From Oligoflexia bacterium (GTDB lineage Bacteria; Bdellovibrionota; Bacteriovoracia; Bacteriovoracales; Bacteriovoracaceae): 64,000 nt of DNA. Shown here in pieces: positions 1-9,654 of the stretch. The notes below the pieces were generated by a model. The model searched no databases and was not told where the DNA came from. It worked only from the letters and a program-made list of their open reading frames with translations. The stretch's first letter is position 1. Each line of letters begins with the position of its first letter. The DNA lies in contig JADFZW010000012.1 of assembly GCA_015232355.1 (NCBI GenBank), forward strand, positions 79,430 to 143,429. The letters run 5' to 3'. The translations under genes were made by a program, and so were the position numbers.

Positions 1-873
1 TTGTTGAGCAACAACTCCTTGTAAAACAAATGACAGTAGTGTTCTTATCTGTCCCTGCTGATCAGAGGGAAAAACGTTAATAATACGATTTATTGTTTGT
101 ACTGTTGAGTTTGTATGAAGAGTGCCAAAAACTAAATGTCCCGTCTCTGCAATGGTAAGGGCCGCCTCTATTGTCTCAACATCTCTAAGCTCACCCACTA
201 AAACTATATCTGGATCCTGGCGAAGCAAACTTCTTAGACCTCTTACAAACGAATTAGTATCAGCTCCTACTTCTCTTTGATTTACAATACAACTTTTATG
301 ACTATGAACAAATTCTATCGGATCTTCTAATGTAATTATGTGACCTGATTCTTTTTCATTCAACCTATCAAGTAGCGATGCCAATGTTGTTGATTTACCA
401 GAACCAGTAGGTCCAGTTACTAAAATTAGTCCATTGCTTGCATCAGTCATAGTAACTAGCACATTAGGAAGACCCAGTGATTTAAAATCCGGAACTAAAT
501 TAGGAATTTGTCTGAATACCGCAGAAATACCTCCTTTCGAATAAAAAACATTTGCTCGAAATCGCGCTAACCCTTTAACCCCAAATGAAAAATCCAATTC
601 TAAATTTTTTTCAAAATCAGAACGCTGATCTTCAGTTAAAATTTGATATACTAATCTTTTGGAATCGTCAGGTGTAAGCGGAGGAGTTTTAACTCGAACT
701 ATTGTTCCATTTACTCTCATTCCTGGTGAACTCCCTACTGTGAGATGTAAATCAGAGGCATTGTTTTCAACCATCAATTTAAAAAGCTGTTGAATTTTAA
801 TTTCTGAAGCTACGCCTTTTGAAGAGGATGCTATCGTCCCAACATTTTTTGTTTTTTCATCTTTTGCTGTCAT
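1..873 (-). CDS. pilT: Type IV pilus retraction ATPase PilT (3' end beyond window)
   Basis: Not a complete gene: the reading frame starts at 873 and is still open at base 1, giving 291 residues. Hand translation shows a PilT-type N-terminal region followed by the RecA-like domain, with Walker A GPTGSGKST, an Asp box in TLEDPIEF, the Walker B region LLRQDPDIVLVGELRD and the His box GHLVFGTLHTNS. These belong to the hexameric ATPase at the inner-membrane base of the type IV pilus that depolymerises the pilin fibre for twitching. The ATG at 873 follows an AGGAG ribosome site about 8 bases upstream. It lies 22 bases downstream of pilB on the same strand, so the two motors are probably co-transcribed. 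PilU is a possible alternative, but the sequence reads as ordinary PilT. Confidence 0.95.
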   Translation of the reverse strand, partial: MTAKDEKTKNVGTIASSSKGVASEIKIQQLFKLMVENNASDLHLTVGSSPGMRVNGTIVRVKTPPLTPDDSKRLVYQILTEDQRSDFEKNLELDFSFGVKGLARFRANVFYSKGGISAVFRQIPNLVPDFKSLGLPNVLVTMTDASNGLILVTGPTGSGKSTTLASLLDRLNEKESGHIITLEDPIEFVHSHKSCIVNQREVGADTNSFVRGLRSLLRQDPDIVLVGELRDVETIEAALTIAETGHLVFGTLHTNSTVQTINRIINVFPSDQQGQIRTLLSFVLQGVVAQQ

Positions 874-895
874 AGATTTTGCTCCTAATTTTTTT

Positions 896-2575
896 CTAAC
901 TATCTGTTGAGGAATTAGATATCGCTTCCTCGAGAGATGTAAGACCCATTGCTGCTTTCGTTAATGCTGACATTCTTAAAGTCTTCATTCCTTCCTTAAT
1001 TGCTTGACGTTTTATATCCTCTGCAGATGCATTTGCTAAAATTAACTCTTTAATAGTCATGGTAACAGGTAATACTTCATAAATTGCAACTCGTCCTTTG
1101 TAGCCAGTGCCATTACATGCCTCACATCCTAATCCTTTAAAGACTTGCATCTTCTCTGCAGATGCAGGTGAAATTCCACAGGCAATTAAAAATTCTTTTT
1201 TTATATCCTCTCGCTGCTTACATTTAGTACATATTTTTCTACACAATCTTTGAGCTACTACTACATTCATTGCTCCAGTTATTAAAAACGGCTCTATTCC
1301 CATATTAAGCATACGAGTAATTGTTGATGGAGCATCATTAGTATGTAGAGTGGATAATACTAGATGACCAGTTAATGCTGCTTCAACTGCAATCTCTCCA
1401 GTTTCTAAATCTCTTATCTCACCTACCATAATTACATCAGGGTCCTGTCTTAAAAATGATTTAAGTGCTGCTGCAAAGGTATAGCCAATATCCTTTTTAA
1501 CGTTGACTTGATTTATTCCTTCTAGATTAAACTCTACGGGATCCTCTGCTGTAGATACATTTGTATCTTCAGTATTTAATTCTCCAATTGCAGAATAAAG
1601 TGTAGTAGTCTTTCCAGATCCAGTTGGGCCAGTTACTAAACACATCCCATATGGTTTATGAATTCCATCTTTGAAATTTTTTAATTGTAATGGTTCAAAT
1701 CCAAGTTTTGTCATATCTAATTGTAAATTTTTTTGATCTAAAAGACGTAAAACTATTTTTTCACCAAAAAGAGTTGGTAGTGATGAAACCCTGTAATCAA
1801 TAGTATCTTCACCAATTTTTAATTTTATTCTACCATCTTGAGGTTTCCGTTTTTCTGCAATATCCATTTGGGCCATGATCTTCAATCTGGAAATAATCGG
1901 CAACATCATATTCCTTGAAGGTGTCACTTGAGTTACCAAATTTCCATCTAACCTGTATCTAATCCTAAATAATTTTTCATATGGTTCAACATGTATATCT
2001 GAGACTTTCTTTAGATATGCTTCTGCTAAAACCTTATTCACTAAATTTATAATCTCTTCTCCTATATCTTCCGCTTTTACATGGATAACCTCTTCCTCTT
2101 TTCTAGATTCAACCGTTACTAACGATATTGTATCCAGCAATTCATCAATTGATACTTGGGTCTCAGAAAAAAGTCTGGCCCAAGCACCCAAATTAGTCAT
2201 CATGTAATCTACTTTCATCTTTAATTGCACACTTAATTCTTCTGCATAGACAGTAACTGTAGGATCATAAATTGCTAGTAATATTGATGATGAAGTTTTT
2301 TGAATTGGCAACACTCTATACTTTACAATGTCTGATTTTTTGAGCATCGACAATATTTCCTTACTAACCTTAGCATTTCCTAGATCCATATATCTTAAGC
2401 AATATTTAGTGGATATAGTTTGGGCCAATTTCACATGATCAAAATCCTTCAATGTAAGTAAATCAATCTCAGAAACAATTTCCATCTTTGGTTTTTTAGA
2501 TGATATTAACTTTAAGTCCTTTAATGGAATTGATGACATCTTCGTTAACAAATTAAAAAATTCTTGTCTAAACAT
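896..2575 (-). CDS. pilB: Type IV pilus assembly ATPase PilB (GspE family)
   Basis: A 559-residue extension ATPase that powers pilin polymerisation at the inner membrane. The N-terminal ~150 residues resemble the MshEN/GspE N-terminal domain. The catalytic domain has Walker A GPTGSGKTT at about 316-324, an Asp box in STAEDPVEF, Walker B in LRQDPDVIMVGEIRD and a His box GHLVLSTLHTNDA. A tetracysteine zinc site (CRKICTKC, then CEACNGTGYKGR) near 445-500 is typical of PilB/GspE and absent from PilT. The length is normal for the family. The start at 2575 is preceded by GAGGTTG. pilT follows directly, and the prepilin-like gene at 25262-26893 is a possible distant partner. Confidence 0.95.
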   Translation of the reverse strand: MFRQEFFNLLTKMSSIPLKDLKLISSKKPKMEIVSEIDLLTLKDFDHVKLAQTISTKYCLRYMDLGNAKVSKEILSMLKKSDIVKYRVLPIQKTSSSILLAIYDPTVTVYAEELSVQLKMKVDYMMTNLGAWARLFSETQVSIDELLDTISLVTVESRKEEEVIHVKAEDIGEEIINLVNKVLAEAYLKKVSDIHVEPYEKLFRIRYRLDGNLVTQVTPSRNMMLPIISRLKIMAQMDIAEKRKPQDGRIKLKIGEDTIDYRVSSLPTLFGEKIVLRLLDQKNLQLDMTKLGFEPLQLKNFKDGIHKPYGMCLVTGPTGSGKTTTLYSAIGELNTEDTNVSTAEDPVEFNLEGINQVNVKKDIGYTFAAALKSFLRQDPDVIMVGEIRDLETGEIAVEAALTGHLVLSTLHTNDAPSTITRMLNMGIEPFLITGAMNVVVAQRLCRKICTKCKQREDIKKEFLIACGISPASAEKMQVFKGLGCEACNGTGYKGRVAIYEVLPVTMTIKELILANASAEDIKRQAIKEGMKTLRMSALTKAAMGLTSLEEAISNSSTDS

Positions 2576-2696
2576 TAAATTACAACCTCATAGCAAAATA
2601 CAAATTTTTAAATAATTTAAGCTAACGCTATTTTGTAACTCAACTTAACTATTCGGTAGTTTTAATATTTTTATTATTAGAATCTGTATTAAAAAA

Positions 2697-3458
2697 TTAG
2701 TTTTTTTTGATTTCTGACCAAAATTGTAGAGCATAGTTTGCTTGTAATTTTAACAATTCCAGACCATCTTGGTATAATTTTACTTTCTTAGCTAATTCTC
2801 TTTGATGGAAATCTATTCCATAATTATAATCCCAAAAATAGTAATCTTCGCTTATCATTCCATTAAAAATAAAATCCCTAGAACAAGCATTCACAACTAA
2901 AACAGTATCTTTTTTACTATCCACTGATTTCACAAAACCAACTAGATCAAATTTTTCTAAATTGCCATACTTTTTCCTAGAAATTTGCACATATTTAAGA
3001 GCAAATGTATTTAAAAGTAAGATAGTCATCTTCGCCATCAGGCCATCACCTAGAATTAAAATTAAAATGTTTTTCTTATTTTCTGAATAAAGTTTAGTAA
3101 TAAATTCTAGTAAAATATGTTGAATGGCCCAAATATCAGTATTAGTTGCAGAAAAAGAATCTAAAAAAGACAGTGTGTTTACTATATTTAAAGATCTTAG
3201 AAATGGTGATAATTTAATATTATTATAACAACAGAAGTGACTTTTATATGGAGAAGTTATGCTTACTCCCTGATACTTACGTTCAATAAATAACTCTTGC
3301 AAAGTCGGAATATCTTTTTCGCTAGAACAATCTATTAAATCATATCTTATCTTGTATCCAAGCAAATCTTCATAAATTTGTTGCGAACGTGAATGAGATA
3401 TATTTTTTCCAATCAATGCTAATTTATTTATTACTTTATAATTATGATTATTTCGCAT
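2697..3458 (-). CDS. aroE: Shikimate dehydrogenase-like protein (AroE family)
   Basis: The 253-residue product matches the shikimate dehydrogenase fold. The N-terminal substrate domain has GKNISHSRS (family form GxPIxHSxSP), GVSITSPYK with the probable catalytic Lys at about 72, and NTDIW with the catalytic Asp at about 108. AroE reduces 3-dehydroshikimate to shikimate with NADPH. The C-terminal nucleotide-binding domain is divergent: the glycine motif reads LGDGLMAK instead of GAGGAA. Either cofactor binding is altered or the protein is a diverged paralogue. It begins 3 bases after ribF ends and has no strong ribosome site of its own, so translational coupling to ribF is likely. Confidence 0.75.
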   Translation of the reverse strand: MRNNHNYKVINKLALIGKNISHSRSQQIYEDLLGYKIRYDLIDCSSEKDIPTLQELFIERKYQGVSITSPYKSHFCCYNNIKLSPFLRSLNIVNTLSFLDSFSATNTDIWAIQHILLEFITKLYSENKKNILILILGDGLMAKMTILLLNTFALKYVQISRKKYGNLEKFDLVGFVKSVDSKKDTVLVVNACSRDFIFNGMISEDYYFWDYNYGIDFHQRELAKKVKLYQDGLELLKLQANYALQFWSEIKKN

Positions 3459-3461
3459 GAC

Positions 3462-4457
3462 TTATGTATGATCTGAATTAATAAAATTTCTAGCAAAAGT
3501 AACATCATCTTCAATTTGTTTTTTTAATTCCTCAATTGAGGAAAAAGTTATTTCATCTCTTATTCTCTTTTCAAAATAAACTTTTATTCTGTCTCCATAG
3601 ATATTTGAATTGTAATCTAAAATATAAGTTTCAAGTTTAAAAATATGATTAGTTTTATTACTTACTTCACCATTAACATCCTTATCCTCTTTATCTGTTG
3701 TAGGATTAAATCCAACATTTGTAACTGATCTATACAAAAAACCATTGATCTCTGTAGATGTAAGGTAAACTCCTCTCTTTGGTATTACTACAAACTCTGA
3801 ATAATCAAGATTGGCAGTTGGAAATCCAATTTTTCTTCCAAGTCCTTTTGATTTCATCACTATTCCCGATATAAAATATTTACGTCCCAACAACTCTTCT
3901 GCTTCCTTTATATCACCACTTTTTATCAAATTTCTAATAATTGTAGATGATATCGCACTATTTTTTGTAAACATCTTATGTTCTTTTACATCCAAATTAG
4001 GAAATTTTTCTCTAATAAAGCTTATATCTCCACTCTTATTGGCGCCAAAACTAAAATCATGTCCTAAAAATAATTTTTTTAAAATAGTACCAATATTTTG
4101 GTTTTCAAGAAGTTTTTTCTGAATAAAATCAAAGGGGGAAAGAAGACTAAAATCTCTTGTGAAATTCATCTCTACTAAAAAATCGATCACCTTTAATTCT
4201 TGTAAAAGTTCTCTCCTCTCTATGTATGTATTAATCAAATAATTTTTATCAAGGTTAGGAACTAGTATCATTTTAGGATGAGGAACAAAGGTAATCAAAA
4301 TAAACTTTAGATTTAGCTTTAAACACTCTTCATATACTTCTGACAACAATTTTTTATGACCTAGATGTACACCATCAAAATTTCCAATAGTAATCCCAAT
4401 TTGATCATTAGATCCTAGCTCATTAATTATCTTGTCAATATTATCAACTATTTTCAT
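3462..4457 (-). CDS. ribF: Bifunctional riboflavin kinase / FAD synthetase RibF
   Basis: A 331-residue cytoplasmic enzyme that phosphorylates riboflavin to FMN and adenylylates FMN to FAD. The N-terminal adenylyltransferase domain carries GNFDGVHLGHKKLL (HxGH, residues 25-38), LGHDFSFGANKSGD and the ISSTIIRNLI signature. The C-terminal flavokinase domain carries GLGRKIGFPTANLDY and PKRGVYL. Length and domain order are normal. The start at 4457 overlaps the end of batD by 14 bases and there is no clear ribosome site, which fits coupled translation. An insertion with DKEDKDVNGEVSNKTN in the kinase domain is low complexity and probably a surface loop. Confidence 0.95.
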   Translation of the reverse strand: MKIVDNIDKIINELGSNDQIGITIGNFDGVHLGHKKLLSEVYEECLKLNLKFILITFVPHPKMILVPNLDKNYLINTYIERRELLQELKVIDFLVEMNFTRDFSLLSPFDFIQKKLLENQNIGTILKKLFLGHDFSFGANKSGDISFIREKFPNLDVKEHKMFTKNSAISSTIIRNLIKSGDIKEAEELLGRKYFISGIVMKSKGLGRKIGFPTANLDYSEFVVIPKRGVYLTSTEINGFLYRSVTNVGFNPTTDKEDKDVNGEVSNKTNHIFKLETYILDYNSNIYGDRIKVYFEKRIRDEITFSSIEELKKQIEDDVTFARNFINSDHT

Positions 4458-5883
4458 ACTTTTTCAATAGCTCCTTAAAGGCATATTTGTTATATGGAAT
4501 ATCACATGCAATTTGATTAAATTCTCTTTTTTCCATAGTTAACATTAAATCTAAAAAATATTTTTCATTCTTTTCACTTAAATTTAATCTTTTAATTCGT
4601 TTTACTAAATTTAAATTATTAAACTCATTCGATTTATTATTACTTTTTGGTAGTTCAATAAATATTTGAAAAACATCTGAATATTTAACGCTACTGTTTT
4701 TTACTAATTTCTCTAAATTCCTAATTCTATATTTAAAGCACTGTTCACTCTTATCGAATCTTATTTTAAGAATAAAATTTTTTATCACTATAAGTAATAC
4801 TATAATGCTCAAAAATGCCAACAAACAATTTAAAATTTTAATGCTTAAAGGATTGTTTCTTGCCAATTGAGTTATATATCTTAGTCCTTTCTGAACATGG
4901 TGGGGTTCACTCTCTCTAGAAATTTCACTTGTAGCATTTACTTGTTTTATCTCTTGATTATTTTTATTTATAATAAAATTTACATCTTTCAAGGTAGCAC
5001 TTATGTCAATTAGTCTTTTCTTTTTAAGTGAATAGAAATTTAAATTCACTCTAATATCTAATTCTTTTGTGATTAAATTTAAATCTTTAAGGATCAGTGT
5101 ATATATAATTTCTCTACGGGAAAATCCATCAGCAGCAAAACTAAAATTACTTTCGATATCATAAAATTCCATTCCTTTTGGTAAATTAAATATTGATTTT
5201 GGGTCAATTAATTCAATTGCTCCTTCACCATCCAATATAACTTCAACTTTTATAAATTCACCAACCGAAATATTATAATTCTTATGTTTTTCTTTTATAT
5301 AACCGATAAGATCTATTTTTGCTGTATGTTCTCCCAATAAAAATATCTTATCAATATTACCATTCTCCTTAATATCCTTACGTAAAAATTTATTAATTTG
5401 AATCTTCTTTTCTTCGCTTGTTATAGTTAATTGCTGGTATTTAAATAAGGAATTAATGTATTCAATTTTTACTCTAATAGGATCTATTATGGCCGATCCT
5501 TCTTCTAAGGGAAATAGTTGAACTCTATATATCAATTTTTTCCAATACTTTATACCATCGACTATTACTTGAGTCTCATCAATTTTTTGAAATTTATTAT
5601 ATTCATAAAAAAATCTCTTATAAAAAAAATTAAACTTAGGAAATCCTTCTATTTGAAAACCTAAAATTTTATTTCTCGAATAGAGGTAATAACTAGTAAC
5701 TACTCCTTCACCCTCATAAATTCCTTTTGAAAACATTTTATCTTTATTGGTTTCAATTTTAATTATGTTTTCAAATCCGCCACGTGAAGCAAGTGCCACA
5801 TTAACGAAAATTCCAATAATAATAACTACAAATGCAAAACAATTTAGAAAAAAAACAATCCGTTTAGAAATTGAAAACAACAT
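4444..5883 (-). CDS. batD: BatD-like membrane protein of the Bat locus
   Basis: The 479-residue product has an N-terminal signal or anchor segment (about 11-32), a long periplasmic part, a second membrane segment around 345-370 and a cytoplasmic tail. The passage ending in RVQLFPLEEGSAIIDPIRVK resembles the beta-sandwich repeats of BatD (oxygen-tolerance family), and a second such domain follows around 200-310. BatD proteins accompany BatA and BatB in a membrane complex linked to envelope or oxidative stress tolerance; the biochemistry is not established. It starts 7 bases after the batB/C gene ends and overlaps ribF at its end. Assignment rests on fold-level resemblance plus position in the locus. 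Confidence 0.75.
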   Translation of the reverse strand: MLFSISKRIVFFLNCFAFVVIIIGIFVNVALASRGGFENIIKIETNKDKMFSKGIYEGEGVVTSYYLYSRNKILGFQIEGFPKFNFFYKRFFYEYNKFQKIDETQVIVDGIKYWKKLIYRVQLFPLEEGSAIIDPIRVKIEYINSLFKYQQLTITSEEKKIQINKFLRKDIKENGNIDKIFLLGEHTAKIDLIGYIKEKHKNYNISVGEFIKVEVILDGEGAIELIDPKSIFNLPKGMEFYDIESNFSFAADGFSRREIIYTLILKDLNLITKELDIRVNLNFYSLKKKRLIDISATLKDVNFIINKNNQEIKQVNATSEISRESEPHHVQKGLRYITQLARNNPLSIKILNCLLAFLSIIVLLIVIKNFILKIRFDKSEQCFKYRIRNLEKLVKNSSVKYSDVFQIFIELPKSNNKSNEFNNLNLVKRIKRLNLSEKNEKYFLDLMLTMEKREFNQIACDIPYNKYAFKELLKKYENS

Positions 5884-5890
5884 AGGTTAG

Positions 5891-7621
5891 CTACCAATCA
5901 TTATTTTGATTATTTAAATTATTTTTATTTATGATATTTTTAATTAATTCTTCCTGTGTTTTACGATCATCATTTAACATCTTAGATAAAAAAACATTAG
6001 TATTATCTTTATTATTGCTATTAGTTTCTAAAATTTTATCTTTTTTTTCCTCTGTTTTGTTGCCATTTTGTTGATCTTTATTTTCAAAAGATTTCTTTTT
6101 CATTACTGCTAACAAAACATTTCCTCTCATGATAGTATTAATCTTTTCTACATCATTTATATTATTTATATTTTTAATATAATTATATAACGAAATACCT
6201 TCGTTTAAACGATCCATTTCTAACAAAAGTGTGCCGTAATTAAGTAAAAAATCAATTCTTTGATCTTTAGTGATCAAGAATAAATTATCTTCCATCAATT
6301 CATCAAATAATTTAATTGCCTCTTTTTTATGGCCATCTTCTTTTAATTTCATTGCCAGCATATAATTTTGATCAAAATTTAATTTTGCATTTTTAAGATC
6401 CATTAACATATCACTATTGACACTGTTGACGCTGTTGATGCTGTTAACGCTTGTGTTATTGGCATACAAAATATGTGAATTAAAAAAAAGATAACCAATA
6501 ATGAGTAAACAAATTAATTCAAATTTTTTTATTCTCGCAAAGGCCCCAGCAAAAATCCAGATAATTATTGCTATTATCATTATATAGATACTCTTTGACG
6601 GATTTGATCTGCTATTAATTAAGTTATTAATACTTTTGGTTTCAAAATCCTTTTCAATTTCAAAAATATTTTTTAATGTCTCACTATTATTTTCATGTAT
6701 GATAAATTTATAATTATTTATATTTTTACCTAAATCATAAATAAAATTTTTATCCATCTTCGATATTACACTATCACCATTAGCAACTTTGGTTTTATAA
6801 AACATAAAATTATTTTTTTTATCATAAATTGGAATTTTACCCCCCTTTGAAGTACCCATACCAACAAATAGTACATTTATAGATGTATTTTTAATTTTGG
6901 GGGCCAACAATTTAGCATTACTGCCATATTTGCTTACCCTAGCAGTCTGTTCTCCATCGGAAAAAACTAAAATCTCTCCACCGCTCTCAATATCTTGTAA
7001 TTTATTGTTTATAAATTGATTTTTGAAATATTGGATCACTTCTTGAATGCTCATTAATACATCTGAGCTAGCGCTTTCAATTTTTAAATTCTCTAGCGCT
7101 TTCAACTTTATATCAAGTAAGTTGTAATCTCTGGTAAATGGTACTATTCGTATTGCATTTTCAGTAAATACAAATAACGAAATCTCATAGATAATACTTT
7201 TTTTTAGATCATTTGTTCTTGTTCTTTGATTAATCAAATATTGATCAATCAAATATATTGCTTCTTGCAATCTTGATCTATTATTAATATCTTTCACTAA
7301 CATACTTGGAGAAATATCTAAGAGTATTGCTACTTTTTGTAATTTATAATCAGATGATTCTTGCTTTTTAGCTTTAAGACCTTCTGTTCCTACAGCTCCA
7401 TCAAATCCTTCCTTCGTTCTTAGGTCCATAAGTGCCACAATCATCATTATTATACTTATGTAGTAAAGACATGATGCTACTTTAGAATAAATAGATTTTT
7501 TAATAAACCATGTTTTTGAAATAAAATTCCACTTATTTCTTTCTTTATAAATAAGAAAAATTAGTACTAGCATTCCTATTAGAAAATAAATTGGCCATAA
7601 TTCAAGAAAATAAAATTTCAT
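5891..7621 (-). CDS. BatB-BatC fusion: VWA domain membrane protein with TPR tail
   Basis: The 576-residue product starts with two membrane segments (about 8-25 and 50-66). A von Willebrand A domain follows with an intact MIDAS motif DISPS (Asp102, Ser104, Ser106) and LVFSDGEQT. A third membrane segment lies near 345-365 and a fourth near 370-388. From about 410 the sequence is TPR-like (LKEDGHKKEAIKLFDEL, then LLNYGTLLLEMDRLNEGI), and it ends in an Asn/Lys-rich disordered tail. VWA plus TPR corresponds to BatB fused to BatC. A 9-bp repeat gives SVNSVNSVNS just before the TPR part (about 6413-6450). The start at 7621 has AGGA upstream. It lies between batA and batD. Confidence 0.8.
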   Translation of the reverse strand: MKFYFLELWPIYFLIGMLVLIFLIYKERNKWNFISKTWFIKKSIYSKVASCLYYISIIMMIVALMDLRTKEGFDGAVGTEGLKAKKQESSDYKLQKVAILLDISPSMLVKDINNRSRLQEAIYLIDQYLINQRTRTNDLKKSIIYEISLFVFTENAIRIVPFTRDYNLLDIKLKALENLKIESASSDVLMSIQEVIQYFKNQFINNKLQDIESGGEILVFSDGEQTARVSKYGSNAKLLAPKIKNTSINVLFVGMGTSKGGKIPIYDKKNNFMFYKTKVANGDSVISKMDKNFIYDLGKNINNYKFIIHENNSETLKNIFEIEKDFETKSINNLINSRSNPSKSIYIMIIAIIIWIFAGAFARIKKFELICLLIIGYLFFNSHILYANNTSVNSINSVNSVNSDMLMDLKNAKLNFDQNYMLAMKLKEDGHKKEAIKLFDELMEDNLFLITKDQRIDFLLNYGTLLLEMDRLNEGISLYNYIKNINNINDVEKINTIMRGNVLLAVMKKKSFENKDQQNGNKTEEKKDKILETNSNNKDNTNVFLSKMLNDDRKTQEELIKNIINKNNLNNQNNDW

Positions 7622-7664
7622 TCAATCAATCCTAAGGGCGTAGAAAGAAATATCTTGTCCTACC

Positions 7665-8780
7665 CTACCCTACCTCATATTTTACTCTTCTAATAATTTC
7701 TACTGTTAACAGTATAACAATTCCCCAAAACATATAAAAATATGATATATACTCATATAAAAAATCATTACTTTTATCTACTACAACTTTTTCCAACAAT
7801 GATATTTCATTTAATATCTTCTCTAATGCATTTTCATTAAACACATGATAAAATTTACCTCCAGTTATTTTAGAGATCTCTTTTAGTAAGTCGATATCTA
7901 CCGAACCTCCTGGTATATTTTGAAAGCGGATATTATCTCTATATTTTTTTTCACTATTTTTTCCTATAAATAATTTATCATATTCTGTCTCTACTGGAAT
8001 CTTTGCATCCTTATCCTTTCCAATAGCAACAGTATAAATTCTTATCTTTTGATTTAAGGCCATCTTTGCTGCTTGAATAGGAGTTACACTCTCTACCTGA
8101 CCAACTCCATCGGTAAATAATATTATTGTTTTATTTTTAGCAATTGAGTTTTTAAGTCGTGCAATAGTAAGTGACAAAGCATCGCCAATATTTGTACCAT
8201 CACCTAATATTCCTGTCTTAATATCATCTACTTGTTCTTGAAGAGAGATAAAATCTCTAGTCAATGGAACCAATGTAAATATTTTTTCTGAAAATAGTAT
8301 AATTCCAACACGATCTACACTCCTAAGTGTAACAAATTCAGAAATTCTTTTTTTAGTCATTTCCATACGATTAGGTACAAAATCATTGGCCAACATAGAT
8401 CTTGAAGTATCTACAACCAAATAAATATCGTTGGCCACAATATCACGCTCTACAATTTTTACAATTTTTTTAGGTTCACATAGAGAAAAACTTAAATATA
8501 ACATAGAAACAAGGCATAGTGAGGACAATATAAATTTATGAAAATAATATAAGTAAAATCTAAAACTTTTTTTGCTTCGATAATTAAGTGCTAAATGCAA
8601 ATATGGTTTCTCAAATAGTTTCCAAAAATCTACTATCCACAAGATGTAACAAAATATTCCAAAAAAAATTAGATATTTATTTTCTACAATAACTTGATTG
8701 CTAATTATTAGCTTTATTAAAGTTATCGGACCATATGTATCTAATTCTTTCAAAAGCTGTTGAAACTTCATTATAAACAT
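7665..8780 (-). CDS. batA: BatA-like VWA domain membrane protein
   Basis: This 371-residue protein has two N-terminal membrane segments (about 36-52 and 80-100), then a VWA domain with MIDAS DTSRS (Asp124, Ser126, Ser128), the conserved LVPLTRD, and IILFTDGVGQ. A membrane helix at about 348-365 closes the protein. This is the BatA arrangement, with the metal-binding domain in the periplasm. The chosen start makes the gene overlap the end of the upstream gene by 80 bases. ATG at 8771 is an alternative with no better ribosome site. The overlap is unusual for a Bat locus and suggests coupled expression with the 8701-9645 gene. Confidence 0.85.
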   Translation of the reverse strand: MFIMKFQQLLKELDTYGPITLIKLIISNQVIVENKYLIFFGIFCYILWIVDFWKLFEKPYLHLALNYRSKKSFRFYLYYFHKFILSSLCLVSMLYLSFSLCEPKKIVKIVERDIVANDIYLVVDTSRSMLANDFVPNRMEMTKKRISEFVTLRSVDRVGIILFSEKIFTLVPLTRDFISLQEQVDDIKTGILGDGTNIGDALSLTIARLKNSIAKNKTIILFTDGVGQVESVTPIQAAKMALNQKIRIYTVAIGKDKDAKIPVETEYDKLFIGKNSEKKYRDNIRFQNIPGGSVDIDLLKEISKITGGKFYHVFNENALEKILNEISLLEKVVVDKSNDFLYEYISYFYMFWGIVILLTVEIIRRVKYEVG

Positions 8781-9645
8781 GTTGATCCCAATTTCGCCTA
8801 TATTGATGTGAATTCAATTTTAACAAAAAATTATCAATGTCTTCTTTATATTTTTTTTGATTGTAAATTTTTGTTAACTTTATCCACTCATTTCTCCCCT
8901 TATATATTATTTCGTAATCTTCTCTCTTTACTAATTCTTTTTCAAATAATCCTTTCCAATGTAAAATGAGTGACCTGTGAAGTGACTCATTTTTAAAATA
9001 AACAATCAATATTCTAATAAAATATATTGCTATAAGAATAGAAGCTAAAATAATCACTATTGATGTAGCTACTTTTTTCTTATTACTCAAAATCTCACTT
9101 TGAGCTTCTTGCGGTTTAACATATTTAAAATCATTAAAAACCACACTACTACTATCTTGCAAATCATTTACTATTTTAAAATTACTTTCAATAAATGTAG
9201 GTATCTCCTTATTGGCCAGTTTTAAAACATGGAAATTAAATTCAACAAAATTTTTAATTAAAACCATATTTGCATCTATTAAAATAACTTCCTCATTATT
9301 TGATGAAATTTTTATGCTCTTTATATGATTGATATAAAACAATCCTAGTATGATTTGTCCCTCTAATTCTTTACTATAGTCTTCCACAAAATTCATTCTG
9401 TGGAAGACTATAGTAGGAGTTTCAATTAAGTTTCTAGGCCAAACTTCAATGATCGCATTAAATGTGTCTCCTAATCTTAACTCTTGTTGAGCTAACAAGT
9501 TTGAATTTTTATGGCCATAAATATCCATTATAGTTATTTTAGCTTGTAAAATATTTTGTTCGTCTAGTTCATTTGCAAAACTATAACCACTAGTTAAAAT
9601 AAAGCTAACTAATAAAAACAAAATATTTATTCTTAAATCAATCAT
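8701..9645 (-). CDS. Unrecognised Bat-locus membrane protein
   Basis: I do not recognise a named family. The 314-residue product has a signal peptide (about 1-24, ending near SFANE), a periplasmic beta-rich region of about 175 residues, one membrane helix at about 193-215 (VATSIVIILASILIAIYFIR) and a Lys/Arg-rich helical cytoplasmic domain of about 95 residues. The layout resembles a truncated BatD (periplasmic domain, helix, cytoplasmic helical domain), and its place between the DUF58 gene and batA is where Bat loci often carry an extra small membrane protein. Its 3' end overlaps batA by 80 bases. The coding sequence contains a perfect 17-bp inverted repeat, listed separately. Confidence 0.6.
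   Translation of the reverse strand: MIDLRINILFLLVSFILTSGYSFANELDEQNILQAKITIMDIYGHKNSNLLAQQELRLGDTFNAIIEVWPRNLIETPTIVFHRMNFVEDYSKELEGQIILGLFYINHIKSIKISSNNEEVILIDANMVLIKNFVEFNFHVLKLANKEIPTFIESNFKIVNDLQDSSSVVFNDFKYVKPQEAQSEILSNKKKVATSIVIILASILIAIYFIRILIVYFKNESLHRSLILHWKGLFEKELVKREDYEIIYKGRNEWIKLTKIYNQKKYKEDIDNFLLKLNSHQYRRNWDQHVYNEVSTAFERIRYIWSDNFNKANN
9372..9415. repeat. Perfect 17-bp inverted repeat inside a Bat-locus gene
   Basis: Arms at 9372-9388 and 9399-9415 are exact reverse complements, separated by 10 bases. The repeat lies entirely within the 8701-9645 coding region and encodes the stretch around IVFHRMNFVEDYS. In RNA it would form a hairpin with a 17-bp stem. It has no following U-run, so it is not an intrinsic terminator. 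Confidence 0.9.
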
Positions 9646-9654
9646 AATCTTTTT

